Part shown: in pieces, positions 1 to 8,937 of the stretch
Numbering within the stretch: the first letter of the stretch is position 1
Layout of the letters: each line of letters opens with the position of its first letter
Source: Billgrantia montanilacus
Lineage (GTDB): Bacteria; Pseudomonadota; Gammaproteobacteria; Pseudomonadales; Halomonadaceae
Length of the DNA: 64,000 nucleotides
Assembly: GCF_003336675.1 (NCBI RefSeq)
Contig: NZ_QPII01000002.1
Span: forward strand, 186,001-250,000
Direction: 5' to 3'
The notes under the pieces: model-generated
Told to the model about the DNA's origin: nothing
Database searches by the model: none
What the model saw: only the letters and a program-made list of their open reading frames with translations
Translations under genes and position numbers: made by a program

Positions 1-376
1 CGCGCTGGCCATGCTGCCCTACTTCGCCAACTATGTCATGACGCGCTTCAACCGGGGAGCCGGCGAGGTGGTTGCCGATATTTCGGGAGGCATCGTCGCC
101 ATGGGCCAGGGGGCGATGTTCATGGCTATCTTCATCGGCGCGATGACCGTATCGGTGATCGATCACCACTTCCGCCGCGCCGCCGTATTTGCAGCTATCG
201 CAGCGGGCTTCTCCTTCGTGGGCCTGATGCACGCCCCGGAGCTGGCCTTCAATGCCGCCTCGGACTTCACCCTGGGCTATCTGGGCATGGGCGTTCTCTT
301 CCTCTACTTCGCCTGGCAGCAAGAGCGGCTGGCTGCCCCGCGACCGGCACCCACCACGCCTCCGGCTGCCGACTAG
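1..376 (+). CDS. C-terminal end of an NCS2-like (xanthine/uracil permease type) transporter, cut by the window edge
   Basis: Only the last ~125 residues are present; the reading frame is already open at base 2, so the start lies outside the window. What is visible is membrane protein: hydrophobic segments alternate with short loops (for example around the GQGAMFMAIFIGAMTV and GYLGMGVLFLYFAW stretches), followed by a short Pro/Ala-rich cytoplasmic tail. The arrangement resembles the C-terminal helices of an NCS2 purine or aromatic-acid permease. Without the substrate-binding half the substrate cannot be named. A strong hairpin terminator follows about 75 bases after the stop. Family assignment is moderate; another multi-helix permease family is possible. 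Confidence 0.5.
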   Translation, partial: ALAMLPYFANYVMTRFNRGAGEVVADISGGIVAMGQGAMFMAIFIGAMTVSVIDHHFRRAAVFAAIAAGFSFVGLMHAPELAFNAASDFTLGYLGMGVLFLYFAWQQERLAAPRPAPTTPPAAD

Positions 377-449
377 GCGATGTGCGAAAGGGCGGCGCGC
401 TTCGGCAGTTACCCTTCAGTTCCTGAACCAGTCGCCGGTTCATGCCACA

Positions 450-488
450 AAATGGCCCTGCCGATTGACATCGGCAGGGCCACTTTTC
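450..488. terminator. Bidirectional rho-independent terminator between convergent genes
   Basis: Perfect 13-bp stem (bases 453-465 against 470-482) with a 4-base loop (TGAC), an A-run on the left and CTTTTC on the right. It sits between the plus-strand permease ending at 376 and the minus-strand Spy-like gene ending at 644, so it can serve both. Confidence 0.8.
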
Positions 489-643
489 GAAGCAGGCGGC
501 AAAGCCTGGGGCGGAAGGACGCCACCAAGCCACTCGACCCAGTGGCGCCCATAGAAGACCGTTCAGCGGCCTACGCCCATCGGCTGCGCTTTGTCTGAAA
601 ACTACCTGCGCTCAGCAGCTTTTCGGACACAGCTAAAGGGGTT

Positions 644-1105
644 TTACTGTGCGGGCGGCGCCTGCTGCTGCATCTGCTGTCGCATCTGATCCATCTGCTG
701 CTGCTGCTGCGCCATCACCTCTTCCAGCCGATTACGCTGCTCTTCGGTGAAGACGGCTTCAACCCTGGCCTGCAGCAGGGTGGTCTCGGCGGCGAGTTCG
801 CCGGTCAGTTCACCCAGCCTTGTTGCATCCTGACGAATCGCTGATTCATCGAAATTGGGATCGATATGGTTGCCCAGTGCAGTCTGCAGGGCCTGAGCCT
901 CCTGCTCCATGGGCTGCAGACGCTGCTGGGCATCGTCGAGAAGTCCACGAATTTCCTGCTGCTGACCTTCATCAAGGTCCAACAGCTCGTTGAGCTGGTC
1001 CACCTGATCACCTTGTGGCGGAGCCTGCATGGACTGCTGCGCCATAGCCGGTGATGCCATACCCAGTGCCACAAGAGCCGTTGCTACCAGTTTCACTACC
1101 TTCAT
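644..1105 (-). CDS. Spy/CpxP-like periplasmic LTXXQ-family protein
   Basis: 153-residue protein with a clear Sec signal peptide ending at an AMA|QQ-type cleavage site near residue 22. The mature part is helical, Gln/Glu-rich and without cysteines. It carries two degenerate LTXXQ-type motifs (LDEGQQQEI near residue 43 and FTEEQRNRL near residue 118) and ends in a Gln/Met-rich tail. Family members are periplasmic chaperones or stress and metal sensors of the Cpx type. Here there is no adjacent two-component system, so the specific stress is unknown. The repeated CTG/CAG bases at the 3' end are glutamine codons in frame, not a separate repeat element. Monocistronic, convergent with the gene on its right flank as drawn (376). 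Confidence 0.7.
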   Translation of the reverse strand: MKVVKLVATALVALGMASPAMAQQSMQAPPQGDQVDQLNELLDLDEGQQQEIRGLLDDAQQRLQPMEQEAQALQTALGNHIDPNFDESAIRQDATRLGELTGELAAETTLLQARVEAVFTEEQRNRLEEVMAQQQQQMDQMRQQMQQQAPPAQ

Positions 1106-1180
1106 CTATTACTCCGATTCGTCATGGACAAGTCTGTGGCTGAATGGCCACCCACCCTACCCTGACACGGAAAAACTCAA

Positions 1181-2581
1181 CTAGTTCGGCCGGTTGCACC
1201 TGCCCCCCGAGATCGGTCGATGTGGCCCGGGGCCTTCCCGGCAACGAGAGCGTCGCTGGGGGCGGTCAAGAATCCGCCGGAGCATCCGCCAAGCAGCCAA
1301 TCCTGCCAACAGGTTGCCAACCGCTGCGCCCAGCGCCAACCCGGTCAGGCTCCCCCACTGCGCCCCCAGCCATAGACAGGGCAAGTAGAAGAGAAAGAGT
1401 CTCGCACAGGAGAGCAGCATGGCTCGCAGAGGCCAACCCAGGGCATTGCCCGCGGAAACCACCAGCATGCATACGCCGAGCAGGGCATAGCTTGGCAACA
1501 GAAACCGGATCAAGGTCGCCAGCTCATCGCGCACCTCCGGATTGCCGGAGAGCACCAGTGCTACCCAGGAAGCCGTCGCCGCCATCACCAGCCCCAGCCC
1601 CAGCTGCCAGAACACGACAACCTTGAGTGCGAGCCTCATCAGCCGATGCACCTGGTCCCAGTCCCCAGCGCCGTAACAGCGTCCCAGCCAGGGAGGCAGG
1701 GACATGGTCATGGCCAGCACGACCATCAGGGAGACAGTCTCAAGTCGGCTGGCCAACCCCCAGGCTGCCACCGATGTGTCACCCAGGTCCGCCACCACCG
1801 AGATCGCCAGCATGGCTGCCAGAGGCGGCATCAACTGGCTGACCATGGCCGGCCCCGCGATTCCGGCGAAGGGGCGTGCCGAATGGCGCAGCTCGGCGGC
1901 GATTCCGTCACGGGCCAGCCAATCGGTCCGCAACAGGCGACGACCCAGCACCAGCAGACCACAGGAGAAGGCGATGACCGTGGCCCATGCCGCCCCGGGC
2001 AACCCCAGCCCATCCCAGGGGCCGATACCGAAAATCAAAAGGGGATCGAGGGTCAGGTTCACCAGGCTGGTGATTACCATCAGCTTGCCGGGCAGTCGCG
2101 TATCGCCATGGGCACGAAACAGGCTGTAGCCAAAGTAGAGCGCGGCACCCAGCCAGGCAGCCAGCAACTGCGGCGCCCAATAGATACGAATCAACTCACG
2201 CGTCGCTGCATCGGCTCCCAGGCGAGCAAACACGGGTTCCTGTACCCACCACAGCAGCAGTACCAGCAGTGCGATAAGGGCCGCACCCACCAACAACACC
2301 AGCAGCCCCAGCCGCCGTGCTCGCTCCTGCTCGCCTGCTCCCAGCGTACGGGAGATCATGGCGGCAATCGCGATGCCCAACCCGACCTGGACACCGATGA
2401 CCAGGAACGATAGCGGAAAGGTGAAGGACTGGGCCGCCAGAGGCGCGGTACCCAGCCGGGCGATAAAGGCGCTGTCCACCAGTTGGAAGCCGAGCAGCGC
2501 CAGCACGCCGATGGCCATTGGCCAGGTCTGGCGCCACAGGGTCAAGCCGAGGGGAGGGGAAGTGGCAGGCTGGAACGTCAC
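1181..2581 (-). CDS. MATE-family multidrug/metabolite efflux transporter
   Basis: About 466 residues with roughly 12 predicted membrane segments arranged as two homologous halves, typical of MATE (NorM/DinF-like) antiporters that expel organic cations using a Na+ or H+ gradient across the inner membrane. The N-terminal PMAIGVLALLGFQLVDSAFIARLG stretch has the usual first-helix pattern. I chose the GTG at 2581 because a GGAG lies 5 bases upstream; a longer ATG-started frame exists at 2671 but would overlap the preceding PAS gene by 65 bases and add a tail with no family resemblance. The preceding membrane-PAS gene ends 25 bases upstream, so the two are probably cotranscribed. Confidence 0.85.
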   Translation of the reverse strand: MTFQPATSPPLGLTLWRQTWPMAIGVLALLGFQLVDSAFIARLGTAPLAAQSFTFPLSFLVIGVQVGLGIAIAAMISRTLGAGEQERARRLGLLVLLVGAALIALLVLLLWWVQEPVFARLGADAATRELIRIYWAPQLLAAWLGAALYFGYSLFRAHGDTRLPGKLMVITSLVNLTLDPLLIFGIGPWDGLGLPGAAWATVIAFSCGLLVLGRRLLRTDWLARDGIAAELRHSARPFAGIAGPAMVSQLMPPLAAMLAISVVADLGDTSVAAWGLASRLETVSLMVVLAMTMSLPPWLGRCYGAGDWDQVHRLMRLALKVVVFWQLGLGLVMAATASWVALVLSGNPEVRDELATLIRFLLPSYALLGVCMLVVSAGNALGWPLRAMLLSCARLFLFYLPCLWLGAQWGSLTGLALGAAVGNLLAGLAAWRMLRRILDRPQRRSRCREGPGPHRPISGGRCNRPN

Positions 2582-2606
2582 GGGTTCTCCATGGACCGGA
2601 CCCCAT

Positions 2607-3197
2607 TCATGCCGGCTTGCGGTCCAATGGGACGTCGACGCAGAACATGACGGGATTCCCCGACGCTTCACCGAGCATCACATGATAGGAATAGACGGGC
2701 ACTCCGACGCCTGACCGGTGACGAAGGACCAGTTCCCCGGCTGGGATCGGCTTGCCTTCCACGACCCAGGCCTGGTGGCGGCTAACCAGCTGGGACCGCA
2801 TGGCTTCAGGTATGATCAACTCTTCCAACTGCCTCCCCTTGGCTTGCTCTTCGCTGTAGCCATAGAGTTTTGCGCTTTCCTCGTTCCAGAAAATCACCCG
2901 CCGCTGCCGATCATAGCCTTGAACGGCAATGTTCGGCAGGCCTTCCAGCATGGCACGGAATCGGGCATCTCCAGCCTGCAACCGGGCCATGTCATGCGAC
3001 AGCATGGCTCGCCGAGAACTGGAGCTGACCCAGATCCAAGCAACGGCAACCAGAACGCCTGATGCCGGAAGCAGAACCGGCATCAGGCTGGGGTGTACTC
3101 TTGCAACGATGCATCCCACCAGCAGTAGCAGCACCGCTAGCATTACCACTATGGTCAACCGAATCCCGGACAAACGGCCTCGATTCATGAACTGCAT
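2607..3197 (-). CDS. Short membrane protein with two TM segments and one PAS domain
   Basis: About 196 residues. Two hydrophobic segments (roughly residues 10-30 and 38-57) precede one PAS domain (roughly 75-190) with the usual FWNEESAKLYGYSEEQAKGR signature. There is no kinase, GGDEF, EAL, HTH or methyl-accepting output domain: the protein simply stops after the PAS. It may therefore sense and pass a signal by protein contact, or be the stranded sensor half of a former larger protein. ATG at 3197 is chosen over a TTG at 3212; an ATG at 3188 is also possible. It lies just upstream of, and probably with, the MATE exporter. Confidence 0.65.
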   Translation of the reverse strand: MQFMNRGRLSGIRLTIVVMLAVLLLLVGCIVARVHPSLMPVLLPASGVLVAVAWIWVSSSSRRAMLSHDMARLQAGDARFRAMLEGLPNIAVQGYDRQRRVIFWNEESAKLYGYSEEQAKGRQLEELIIPEAMRSQLVSRHQAWVVEGKPIPAGELVLRHRSGVGVPVYSYHVMLGEASGNPVMFCVDVPLDRKPA

Positions 3198-3278
3198 GCA
3201 CGACCCCGACAATGACTCATCTGACGATTTCTCAGCGATGCATGGTATCGGTTTTCCGTGCGACTTTCCTCAGCAAGC

Positions 3279-3304
3279 GCACCCCCGGCCGGCGCCGGGG
3301 GTGC
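3279..3304 (-). terminator. GC-rich hairpin after the YceI gene
   Basis: Perfect 11-bp stem (3279-3289 against 3294-3304) with loop CGGC, 28 bases past the YceI stop. The U-tract on the minus strand is poor (TTGCTG), so it may be a weak terminator or an RNA-stabilising hairpin. Confidence 0.5.
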
Positions 3305-3331
3305 AGGGTCACGAAGAGAGCGTGAATGCGT

Positions 3332-3928
3332 TTACTGACGCACACCTTCGAAGGTCACGTAGAGCTCGAGCTCTTGCATGATTTCGGGGAAGTCGCTCAT
3401 GTCGATGCCGAAATCGGCCAGGGTCAAGATGGTGCTGCCTTCGAAACCGGCGCGGTAGCTGCCCCAGGGATCTTCTCCTTCACCCACCAGTGTGACTGGC
3501 ATCTCGATCTCGCGGGTCTCGCCCTTGAGCGTCAGATCACCGGTGATCACCCCTTCGGTGTCACCGGTCGGCTCGAAGCCGGTGGAAACGAACGTGGCTG
3601 TCGGATAGTCACCGGCGCTCAGGAAGTCATCGCTCAAGAAGTGGCGGTCACGCTCGGCATGGTTGCTGTTCAGGCTGTTGACCTGGACTTCCATCTCGAA
3701 GCTCGAAGCCTCGAGATTCTCCGGATCGTAGTGGAACTGCCCCTCGAACTCCTCGAATTTGCCGAGTATGTAGGAGTAACCGAGGTGATTGATCTTGAAC
3801 TGGACGAAGGCGTGCTGGCCTTCGGTATCGATCACGTAGTCGTCGGCCTGAGCCTGGCTGAAGCCGACGAAGGAAGCGGTGCCCAGGGCGGCGGCGAGAA
3901 CGGATTTCTTGAACGTCTTGGTCATCAT
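3332..3928 (-). CDS. yceI: YceI-family periplasmic lipid-binding protein
   Basis: 198 residues: Sec signal peptide (cleavage near AQA|DD) then a complete YceI domain, a lipocalin-like barrel that binds polyisoprenoid or amphiphilic ligands. Recognisable family features are the opening DTEGQHAFVQFKINHLGYS strand, the NSNHAERD segment and the GDLTLKGETRE strand. ATG at 3928 has an AGGAG 10 bases upstream. It follows the cytochrome b561 gene by 42 bases on the same strand, a pairing seen in many proteobacteria, where YceI is thought to supply or protect quinone-like molecules. That role is inference here. Confidence 0.88.
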   Translation of the reverse strand: MMTKTFKKSVLAAALGTASFVGFSQAQADDYVIDTEGQHAFVQFKINHLGYSYILGKFEEFEGQFHYDPENLEASSFEMEVQVNSLNSNHAERDRHFLSDDFLSAGDYPTATFVSTGFEPTGDTEGVITGDLTLKGETREIEMPVTLVGEGEDPWGSYRAGFEGSTILTLADFGIDMSDFPEIMQELELYVTFEGVRQ

Positions 3929-3970
3929 AGAGAGGGTTCTCCTTGTGAAGATGCGCGAAGGGCGCAACGG

Positions 3971-4525
3971 TCACCGGCGACGCGAGCGCGCCGGATTCAA
4001 CATGCGGGTCAGGGTATCGCGGCGATCGAGATAGTGATGCTTGAGTGCTGCGAAAGCATGGCCAGCAGCAAGCAGCAGCAGCGCCAGTGCGCTATACCAG
4101 TGGATGTCTCCCGCGACGCTGGCCTGGTTTGGCAGATCACTTATCAGTGCCGGCACTTCAAACCAGTCAAAGACACTGATTCCTCGCCCCTTGGCGGTAG
4201 ATATCAGGTAGCCGCTGACCATGACCAGCACAAGCAGCACATAGAGGGTAATATGGCCCATGTGTGCCGCGAGACGCTCGAAGCGACTGCCTTGAGCGAC
4301 AGGCGTCGGCTGTATGAAGCGCCAGACCAATCTCAGTAACGTGGCGAATAACAGCAACATACCGATAGAACGATGCCACCATGGCGCGAGGTTATACCAG
4401 CTGTCGAAATAGCTCAGGCCCGTCATCCACCAGCCGAGAACGAAGAGCCCAATGATGACCAGGGCGCTGAGCCAATGCAGGAGTATGCTGACCAGGCCCC
4501 AGCCTGAGCGGGTATTACGCCACAT
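3971..4525 (-). CDS. Cytochrome b561 family protein
   Basis: About 184 residues, four transmembrane helices with conserved histidines suited to bind two b hemes (LLHWLSAL, WWHRSIGM, AAHMGHITLY, IHWYSALALLLLAAGHAF). Members move electrons between the quinone pool and periplasmic partners. Start ATG at 4525 has GAGG 5 bases upstream; an upstream in-frame start at 4618 would add a tail without family resemblance. First gene of a two-gene unit with yceI. Confidence 0.88.
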   Translation of the reverse strand: MWRNTRSGWGLVSILLHWLSALVIIGLFVLGWWMTGLSYFDSWYNLAPWWHRSIGMLLLFATLLRLVWRFIQPTPVAQGSRFERLAAHMGHITLYVLLVLVMVSGYLISTAKGRGISVFDWFEVPALISDLPNQASVAGDIHWYSALALLLLAAGHAFAALKHHYLDRRDTLTRMLNPARSRRR

Positions 4526-4710
4526 ATCGCCCTCGCGGAATGAAGAGACTTCAACGAGACGGAGCTTACCGCAGTGCAGTATCAGCATCTGCTGAAAAAA
4601 GCCGAATGCAACGTTCAAAAAAATAACGCAATCTGTAAACGCTATGCACTACAGCAAGGACACAGGTCCTTGGCCAGGTTCTCGCAGACCCCACAGGACA
4701 AACGAACCGC

Positions 4711-5907
4711 TCAAGCCAGGACGTCGAGCCCCCTCGCCAGGTCGGTGCGGATGTCGTCGAGAGATTCCAGCCCCACCGCCACGCGAATCAAGCCCTGGGT
4801 AATGCCGGCAGCGGCTTTCTGGTCATCGGAGAGACGACCATGGGTCGTCGTTGCCGGATGAGTGATGGTGGTCTTGACGTCACCCAGGTTGCCGGTAATG
4901 GAGAGCATGCGCGTGGCATCGATCACCGACCAGGCACCTGCACGCCCCCCCTTCACCTCGAAACCGAGTACCGCACCGAAGCCCTGCTGTTGACGCCTTG
5001 CCAGTGCATGCTGGGGATGATGTTCCAAGCCACTATAATGAACCCGCTCCACTGCCGGATGCCGCTCCAGCCACTGCGCGAGCGCCAGGGCATTGTCGCA
5101 ATGTGCCCGCATGCGCAGACTCAACGTCTCAAGTCCCTTGATAAATATCCAGGCGTTGAAGGGACTGAGGCAAGGCCCGCACGTGCGCACAACGCCGAAT
5201 ACCTCCTCGAGCTCCTGGTTGCGTCCGACCACCGCGCCACCCACTGCCCTGCCCTGCCCATCCAGGTATTTGGTGGCCGAGTGGATGACCATATCGGCCC
5301 CCAGCGCCAGCGGACGCTGGAGAGCCGGGGTCAGGAAACAGTTATCGATGGCCAATAAGGCACCATGACGATGGGCGATTTCGGCCAACGCCTCGATGTC
5401 GACGACCTCCGAGAGTGGATTTGAGGGTGTCTCGGCGAACAACAAACGGGTATTCGGCGTGATGGCCGCTTCCCAGGCGGCGAGGTCCGACAGCTCCACA
5501 TAGCGCGTGGTGATGCCCAACTTGCCGAAATACTTGTCAAACAGGCTGACCGTCGAACCGAACAGCGAGCGTGAGGCGACGATTTCGTCGCCGGCCGACA
5601 GCAGCGCCATGACCGTAGCCAGAATGGCCGACATCCCCGAACTGGTTGCCACACAGCGTTCGCCCCCCTCCATCACCGCCAGGCGGCGTTCGAAAGTATG
5701 CACCGTGGGGTTGGTGAAGCGCGAGTAGACGTTACCCGCCTCCTCACCACCAAACTTCCGCGCTGCTTCCGCCGCACTGCCATAGACGAAGCTCGACGTG
5801 GGGAAGATCGGCTCGCTGTGTTCCTGCTCGAAGGTGCGCTGGTGACCAGCGCGGATCGCCTGGGTCTCCAGCGCCCAGGCCGCTTCCGGTGTCGGGTCGT
5901 CGTGCAT
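4711..5907 (-). CDS. metZ: O-succinylhomoserine sulfhydrylase
   Basis: 398 residues, a fold-type I PLP enzyme of the Cys/Met-metabolism family. It makes homocysteine from O-succinylhomoserine and sulfide, the direct sulfhydrylation route to methionine. The PLP lysine is K213 in SATKYLDGQGR, and the family signature FAETPSNPL precedes it. ATG at 5907 has an AAGGA just upstream; the frame stays open 210 bases further but that part overlaps purF and does not resemble the family. It follows purF by 50 bases, the conserved purF-metZ order of Pseudomonas relatives. MetZ rather than MetB is inferred from that context and from general similarity. Confidence 0.9.
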   Translation of the reverse strand: MHDDPTPEAAWALETQAIRAGHQRTFEQEHSEPIFPTSSFVYGSAAEAARKFGGEEAGNVYSRFTNPTVHTFERRLAVMEGGERCVATSSGMSAILATVMALLSAGDEIVASRSLFGSTVSLFDKYFGKLGITTRYVELSDLAAWEAAITPNTRLLFAETPSNPLSEVVDIEALAEIAHRHGALLAIDNCFLTPALQRPLALGADMVIHSATKYLDGQGRAVGGAVVGRNQELEEVFGVVRTCGPCLSPFNAWIFIKGLETLSLRMRAHCDNALALAQWLERHPAVERVHYSGLEHHPQHALARRQQQGFGAVLGFEVKGGRAGAWSVIDATRMLSITGNLGDVKTTITHPATTTHGRLSDDQKAAAGITQGLIRVAVGLESLDDIRTDLARGLDVLA

Positions 5908-5957
5908 GTTTCGTCCTTTTTTCCTGTGGCCAACGTGGTGGAATGCCGTGACAACGA

Positions 5958-7481
5958 TCAGTCGTCGATATCGTCGTCCTGGTTGTGCATTCCCACCAAC
6001 GCATGCCCGCCCGTACTCTGCTGCTGCTTGGCGGCGTCGTTGCGCGATGCCTCCAGCGCCGACAGGTAGCCGGCATCGATATCGCCGGTGATGTAGCAAC
6101 CGTCGAAGACCGAGCAATCGAAGCTGGCCAGTTCCGGATTCACCTCGCGGCAGGCCGCCTTGAGATCCTCCAGGTCCTGGTAGAATATCCTGTCGGCACC
6201 GATGAGCTCGCCCACTTCCGCTTCGCTACGGCCATGGGCAATGAGCTCCGTGGCGGCCGGCATGTCGATACCGTAGACATTAGGATAGCGCACCGGCGGA
6301 GCCGCCGAGGCGAAGTAGACCTTGTTGGCGCCCGCTTCCCGAGCCATCTGGATGATCTGCTTGCAGGTGGTACCGCGCACGATGGAGTCGTCCACCAGCA
6401 GGACGTTCTTGCCCTTGAACTCGATATCGATGGCGTTGAGCTTCTGGCGCACCGACTTCTTGCGCTGGGTCTGGCCCGGCATGATGAAGGTCCGGCCGAT
6501 ATAGCGGTTCTTCATGAAGCCTTCACGATAGGTCACTCCCAGGTGCTGGGCCAGCTCGAGGGCCGAGGTGCGCGACGTATCGGGAATCGGGATGACCACG
6601 TCGATGTCATGCTCCGGCCATTCACTGCGAATGCGGTCGCCAAGCTTGCGGCCCATCTGCATGCGGGTGCCGTAGACATAGGCCCCGTCGAGAATGGAGT
6701 CCGGGCGAGCCAGGTAGACGTGTTCGAAGATACAGGGCGCGAGGCTGGGCCGGTCGGCACAGGACTGCGTATGGATATTGCCTTCCATGTCGACGAAGAT
6801 CGCCTCGCCGGGCGCCAGGTCGCGGTGCAGTTCGAAACCGCCCACGTCGAGGGCCACCGACTCTGAGGCAATCATCACCTCCTGGCCGCTGCCCTCATCG
6901 CGGGTGCCGAAGACCACCGGGCGAATGCCGTTGGGGTCACGGAAGGCTACCAGGCCAAAGCCGTTGATGATCGCCACGGCCGCATAGCCGCCCCGGCAGC
7001 GCCGATAGACACGACGCACGGCATCGAAGATGTCGCCGGGCTCCAGATGGGGACCCTGCTTGCCCAGCTCATGGGCGAAGACATTAAGCAGCACTTCGGA
7101 GTCGGAGCTGGTATTGATGTGACGCAGGTCGGAGGAGAACAGCTCCTGCTTGAGCTGATCCGAGTTGGTCAGGTTGCCGTTGTGCGCCAGGGAAATACCG
7201 TAGGGCGAGTTGACATAGAAGGGCTGGGACTCCGCCTCGCTGGATGAGCCGGCCGTGGGGTAGCGCACGTGGCCGATGCCCACGTTGCCCTTCAGACGTG
7301 CCATGTGGCGAGTATGGAAGACATCGCGCACCAGGCCGTTGCTCTTGCGGAGCAGGAAGCGGCCTTCGCTCCATGTCATCATGCCGGCGGCATCCTGTCC
7401 GCGATGCTGTAGCACCGTCAGGGCATCATAGATCGCCTGGTTGACGGTCTGCTTGGCCAGTAGGCCCACGATACCGCACAT
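5958..7481 (-). CDS. purF: Amidophosphoribosyltransferase (glutamine PRPP amidotransferase)
   Basis: 507 residues, full length. Catalyses the first step of de novo purine synthesis: PRPP plus glutamine to phosphoribosylamine. An N-terminal class II glutaminase begins MCGIVGLL with nucleophile Cys2. It is followed by the phosphoribosyltransferase domain with the PRPP loop [13 protein letters not shown] around residue 365. Cytoplasmic and expected to be feedback inhibited by purine nucleotides. It lies downstream of cvpA (gap about 100 bases) as in E. coli and Pseudomonas. Confidence 0.97.
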   Translation of the reverse strand: MCGIVGLLAKQTVNQAIYDALTVLQHRGQDAAGMMTWSEGRFLLRKSNGLVRDVFHTRHMARLKGNVGIGHVRYPTAGSSSEAESQPFYVNSPYGISLAHNGNLTNSDQLKQELFSSDLRHINTSSDSEVLLNVFAHELGKQGPHLEPGDIFDAVRRVYRRCRGGYAAVAIINGFGLVAFRDPNGIRPVVFGTRDEGSGQEVMIASESVALDVGGFELHRDLAPGEAIFVDMEGNIHTQSCADRPSLAPCIFEHVYLARPDSILDGAYVYGTRMQMGRKLGDRIRSEWPEHDIDVVIPIPDTSRTSALELAQHLGVTYREGFMKNRYIGRTFIMPGQTQRKKSVRQKLNAIDIEFKGKNVLLVDDSIVRGTTCKQIIQMAREAGANKVYFASAAPPVRYPNVYGIDMPAATELIAHGRSEAEVGELIGADRIFYQDLEDLKAACREVNPELASFDCSVFDGCYITGDIDAGYLSALEASRNDAAKQQQSTGGHALVGMHNQDDDIDD

Positions 7482-7584
7482 TCCACCTTACCTCGCTGCC
7501 ATGGGGGCCGACCTGGAGGCCGGCTTGTCATTCGCTTGTCGTTCGCTGGATCGAGTCGATCGTCGGTAGTACGAAGCTGCAGCC

Positions 7585-8175
7585 TCAGAGCGCGCTTTCG
7601 CTTGGGGCGTCTGGGGCACTGGACGCGTCGGGTTCGACGCTTTCGCGGCCTTCAGGAAACGACAGGTTTCGCCATGACTCCGGCGTCTCGGGCACCCTGT
7701 CCTCCCAGGCTTCCAGTTGGCTGACAGCCCAGTCACGCAGCTGCTCGAAGGCGGGTCTCAGCTCGGCTTCCTGCCAGGCCTGAAGCTGTGCCAACGGGGT
7801 CAGCGTGATCAGGATAGTAGCGATGACCAGTATCGCCGCTCCGCGGGCCACGCCGAAGCAGGCGCCGGCTACGCGATTGAAAAACCCCATGCCGACCCAC
7901 TCCACCGCCGCATGGACCATGCGGATGACGATGCCACAGAGCAGGATGACCCCGAGGATCACCAGCACGAAGGCCAGCACCAGGCGGCCATCGGGATTGT
8001 CGATAAAACCCGACAACAGGTCGGCCACCGGCTCGGCCAGCAACCTTGCTGCCAGCAGGGCAATGATCCAGGCCGCCAGCCCAAGCCCCTCCCGGATCAA
8101 GCCACGCATGAACCCTGCCAGGGTCGATACCGCCAGTACGCCGAGAAATAACCAGTCGATCCAGGTCAGTAACAT
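7585..8175 (-). CDS. cvpA: CvpA family inner-membrane protein
   Basis: 196 residues with four transmembrane helices in the first ~125 residues and an acidic, Ser/Pro-rich cytoplasmic tail rich in Glu and Asp. The first helix region (DWLFLGVLAVSTLAGFMRGLIRE) is the family hallmark. CvpA was named for colicin V production in E. coli; its general role concerns envelope homeostasis and is not fully settled. It lies between the SPOR protein (17-base gap) and purF, the usual order. Confidence 0.92.
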   Translation of the reverse strand: MLLTWIDWLFLGVLAVSTLAGFMRGLIREGLGLAAWIIALLAARLLAEPVADLLSGFIDNPDGRLVLAFVLVILGVILLCGIVIRMVHAAVEWVGMGFFNRVAGACFGVARGAAILVIATILITLTPLAQLQAWQEAELRPAFEQLRDWAVSQLEAWEDRVPETPESWRNLSFPEGRESVEPDASSAPDAPSESAL

Positions 8176-8191
8176 GGGCTCACTCTTGACG

Positions 8192-8908
8192 TCACTCCCT
8201 CACCCTCACCAGCAGTCCCTGAAGGTTGGCCTGCTCTTTCAGCTCAGCCATGGCGCGTTCGCCGGACTCGGAGGAGTCGTAGGGCCCGACGTATACCGTG
8301 GTCATGTTGTTGTCCCGCCGGCGGCTATAGGCCGAGAACCCCTGCTCCAACAGCTGAGCCTGAAGCCGCTCGGCGTTGCCCGGCTCGGCGAAGCTGCCCA
8401 CCTGTACCGCCCACTCCCCGGCGGGAGTCGCTGGCGTGGCGCTCGGTGCAGGATCGGCCTGCTGGCTGTCCATCCGCTCGGATGCCGCACGGGCCAGGTC
8501 GGCGATCGGATCATCGGCAGGTGCTTCTCGAGCCGGCGGCTCGACGGCCTCGGGCGCCTGTTGGTCAGGGGCTGGCCGGAGCACGTCTGCTGGCGGCACC
8601 TCGACGACAGCCGGTTCATCCGACGCCTCGACGCCCGGTTCTGTGACAGATTCGTTGTCAACGGGCTCAGGCAGCGAGCCTACCTCGCCCGGTGCCGACT
8701 CGGGGCCACGGATCTCTCCCAGGCTACCTGGCGGCTGCGGGTCTGGCACATCACGTCGTTCCACCGGAACCGGCTGCTCGATGCTCATGACCGGTTGTGG
8801 CCGCTCGTCGCGGGGTGCCGGATCGTCAAACAACATCGGCACGAAAATCACCGCCAGGGCGACAAGGATAATGGCCCCGCTGATACGCTCACGCATTCCG
8901 TACTTCAT
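8192..8908 (-). CDS. dedD: DedD-like SPOR-domain protein
   Basis: 238 residues: a short cytoplasmic N terminus, one transmembrane helix (about residues 11-27), a long disordered Pro/Glu/Ala-rich linker, and a C-terminal SPOR domain (about 165-238) opening with EWAVQVGSF. SPOR domains bind denuded glycan strands of septal peptidoglycan, so the protein is expected at the division site. Its place between folC and cvpA matches dedD elsewhere. The very acidic linker fits a moderately halophilic host. Confidence 0.88.
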   Translation of the reverse strand: MKYGMRERISGAIILVALAVIFVPMLFDDPAPRDERPQPVMSIEQPVPVERRDVPDPQPPGSLGEIRGPESAPGEVGSLPEPVDNESVTEPGVEASDEPAVVEVPPADVLRPAPDQQAPEAVEPPAREAPADDPIADLARAASERMDSQQADPAPSATPATPAGEWAVQVGSFAEPGNAERLQAQLLEQGFSAYSRRRDNNMTTVYVGPYDSSESGERAMAELKEQANLQGLLVRVRE

Positions 8909-8937
8909 CTTGACCTCCTGCCCAGGCTAAGCCACAC

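Noticed and set aside
660-720. CTG/CAG-rich run like a microsatellite
   Set aside because: It is the in-frame Gln-rich tail of the Spy-like protein.
4655-4672. CAAGGAC-ACAG-GTCCTTG hairpin as a metZ terminator
   Set aside because: Only 7 bp and no T-run on the minus strand; not strong enough to call.
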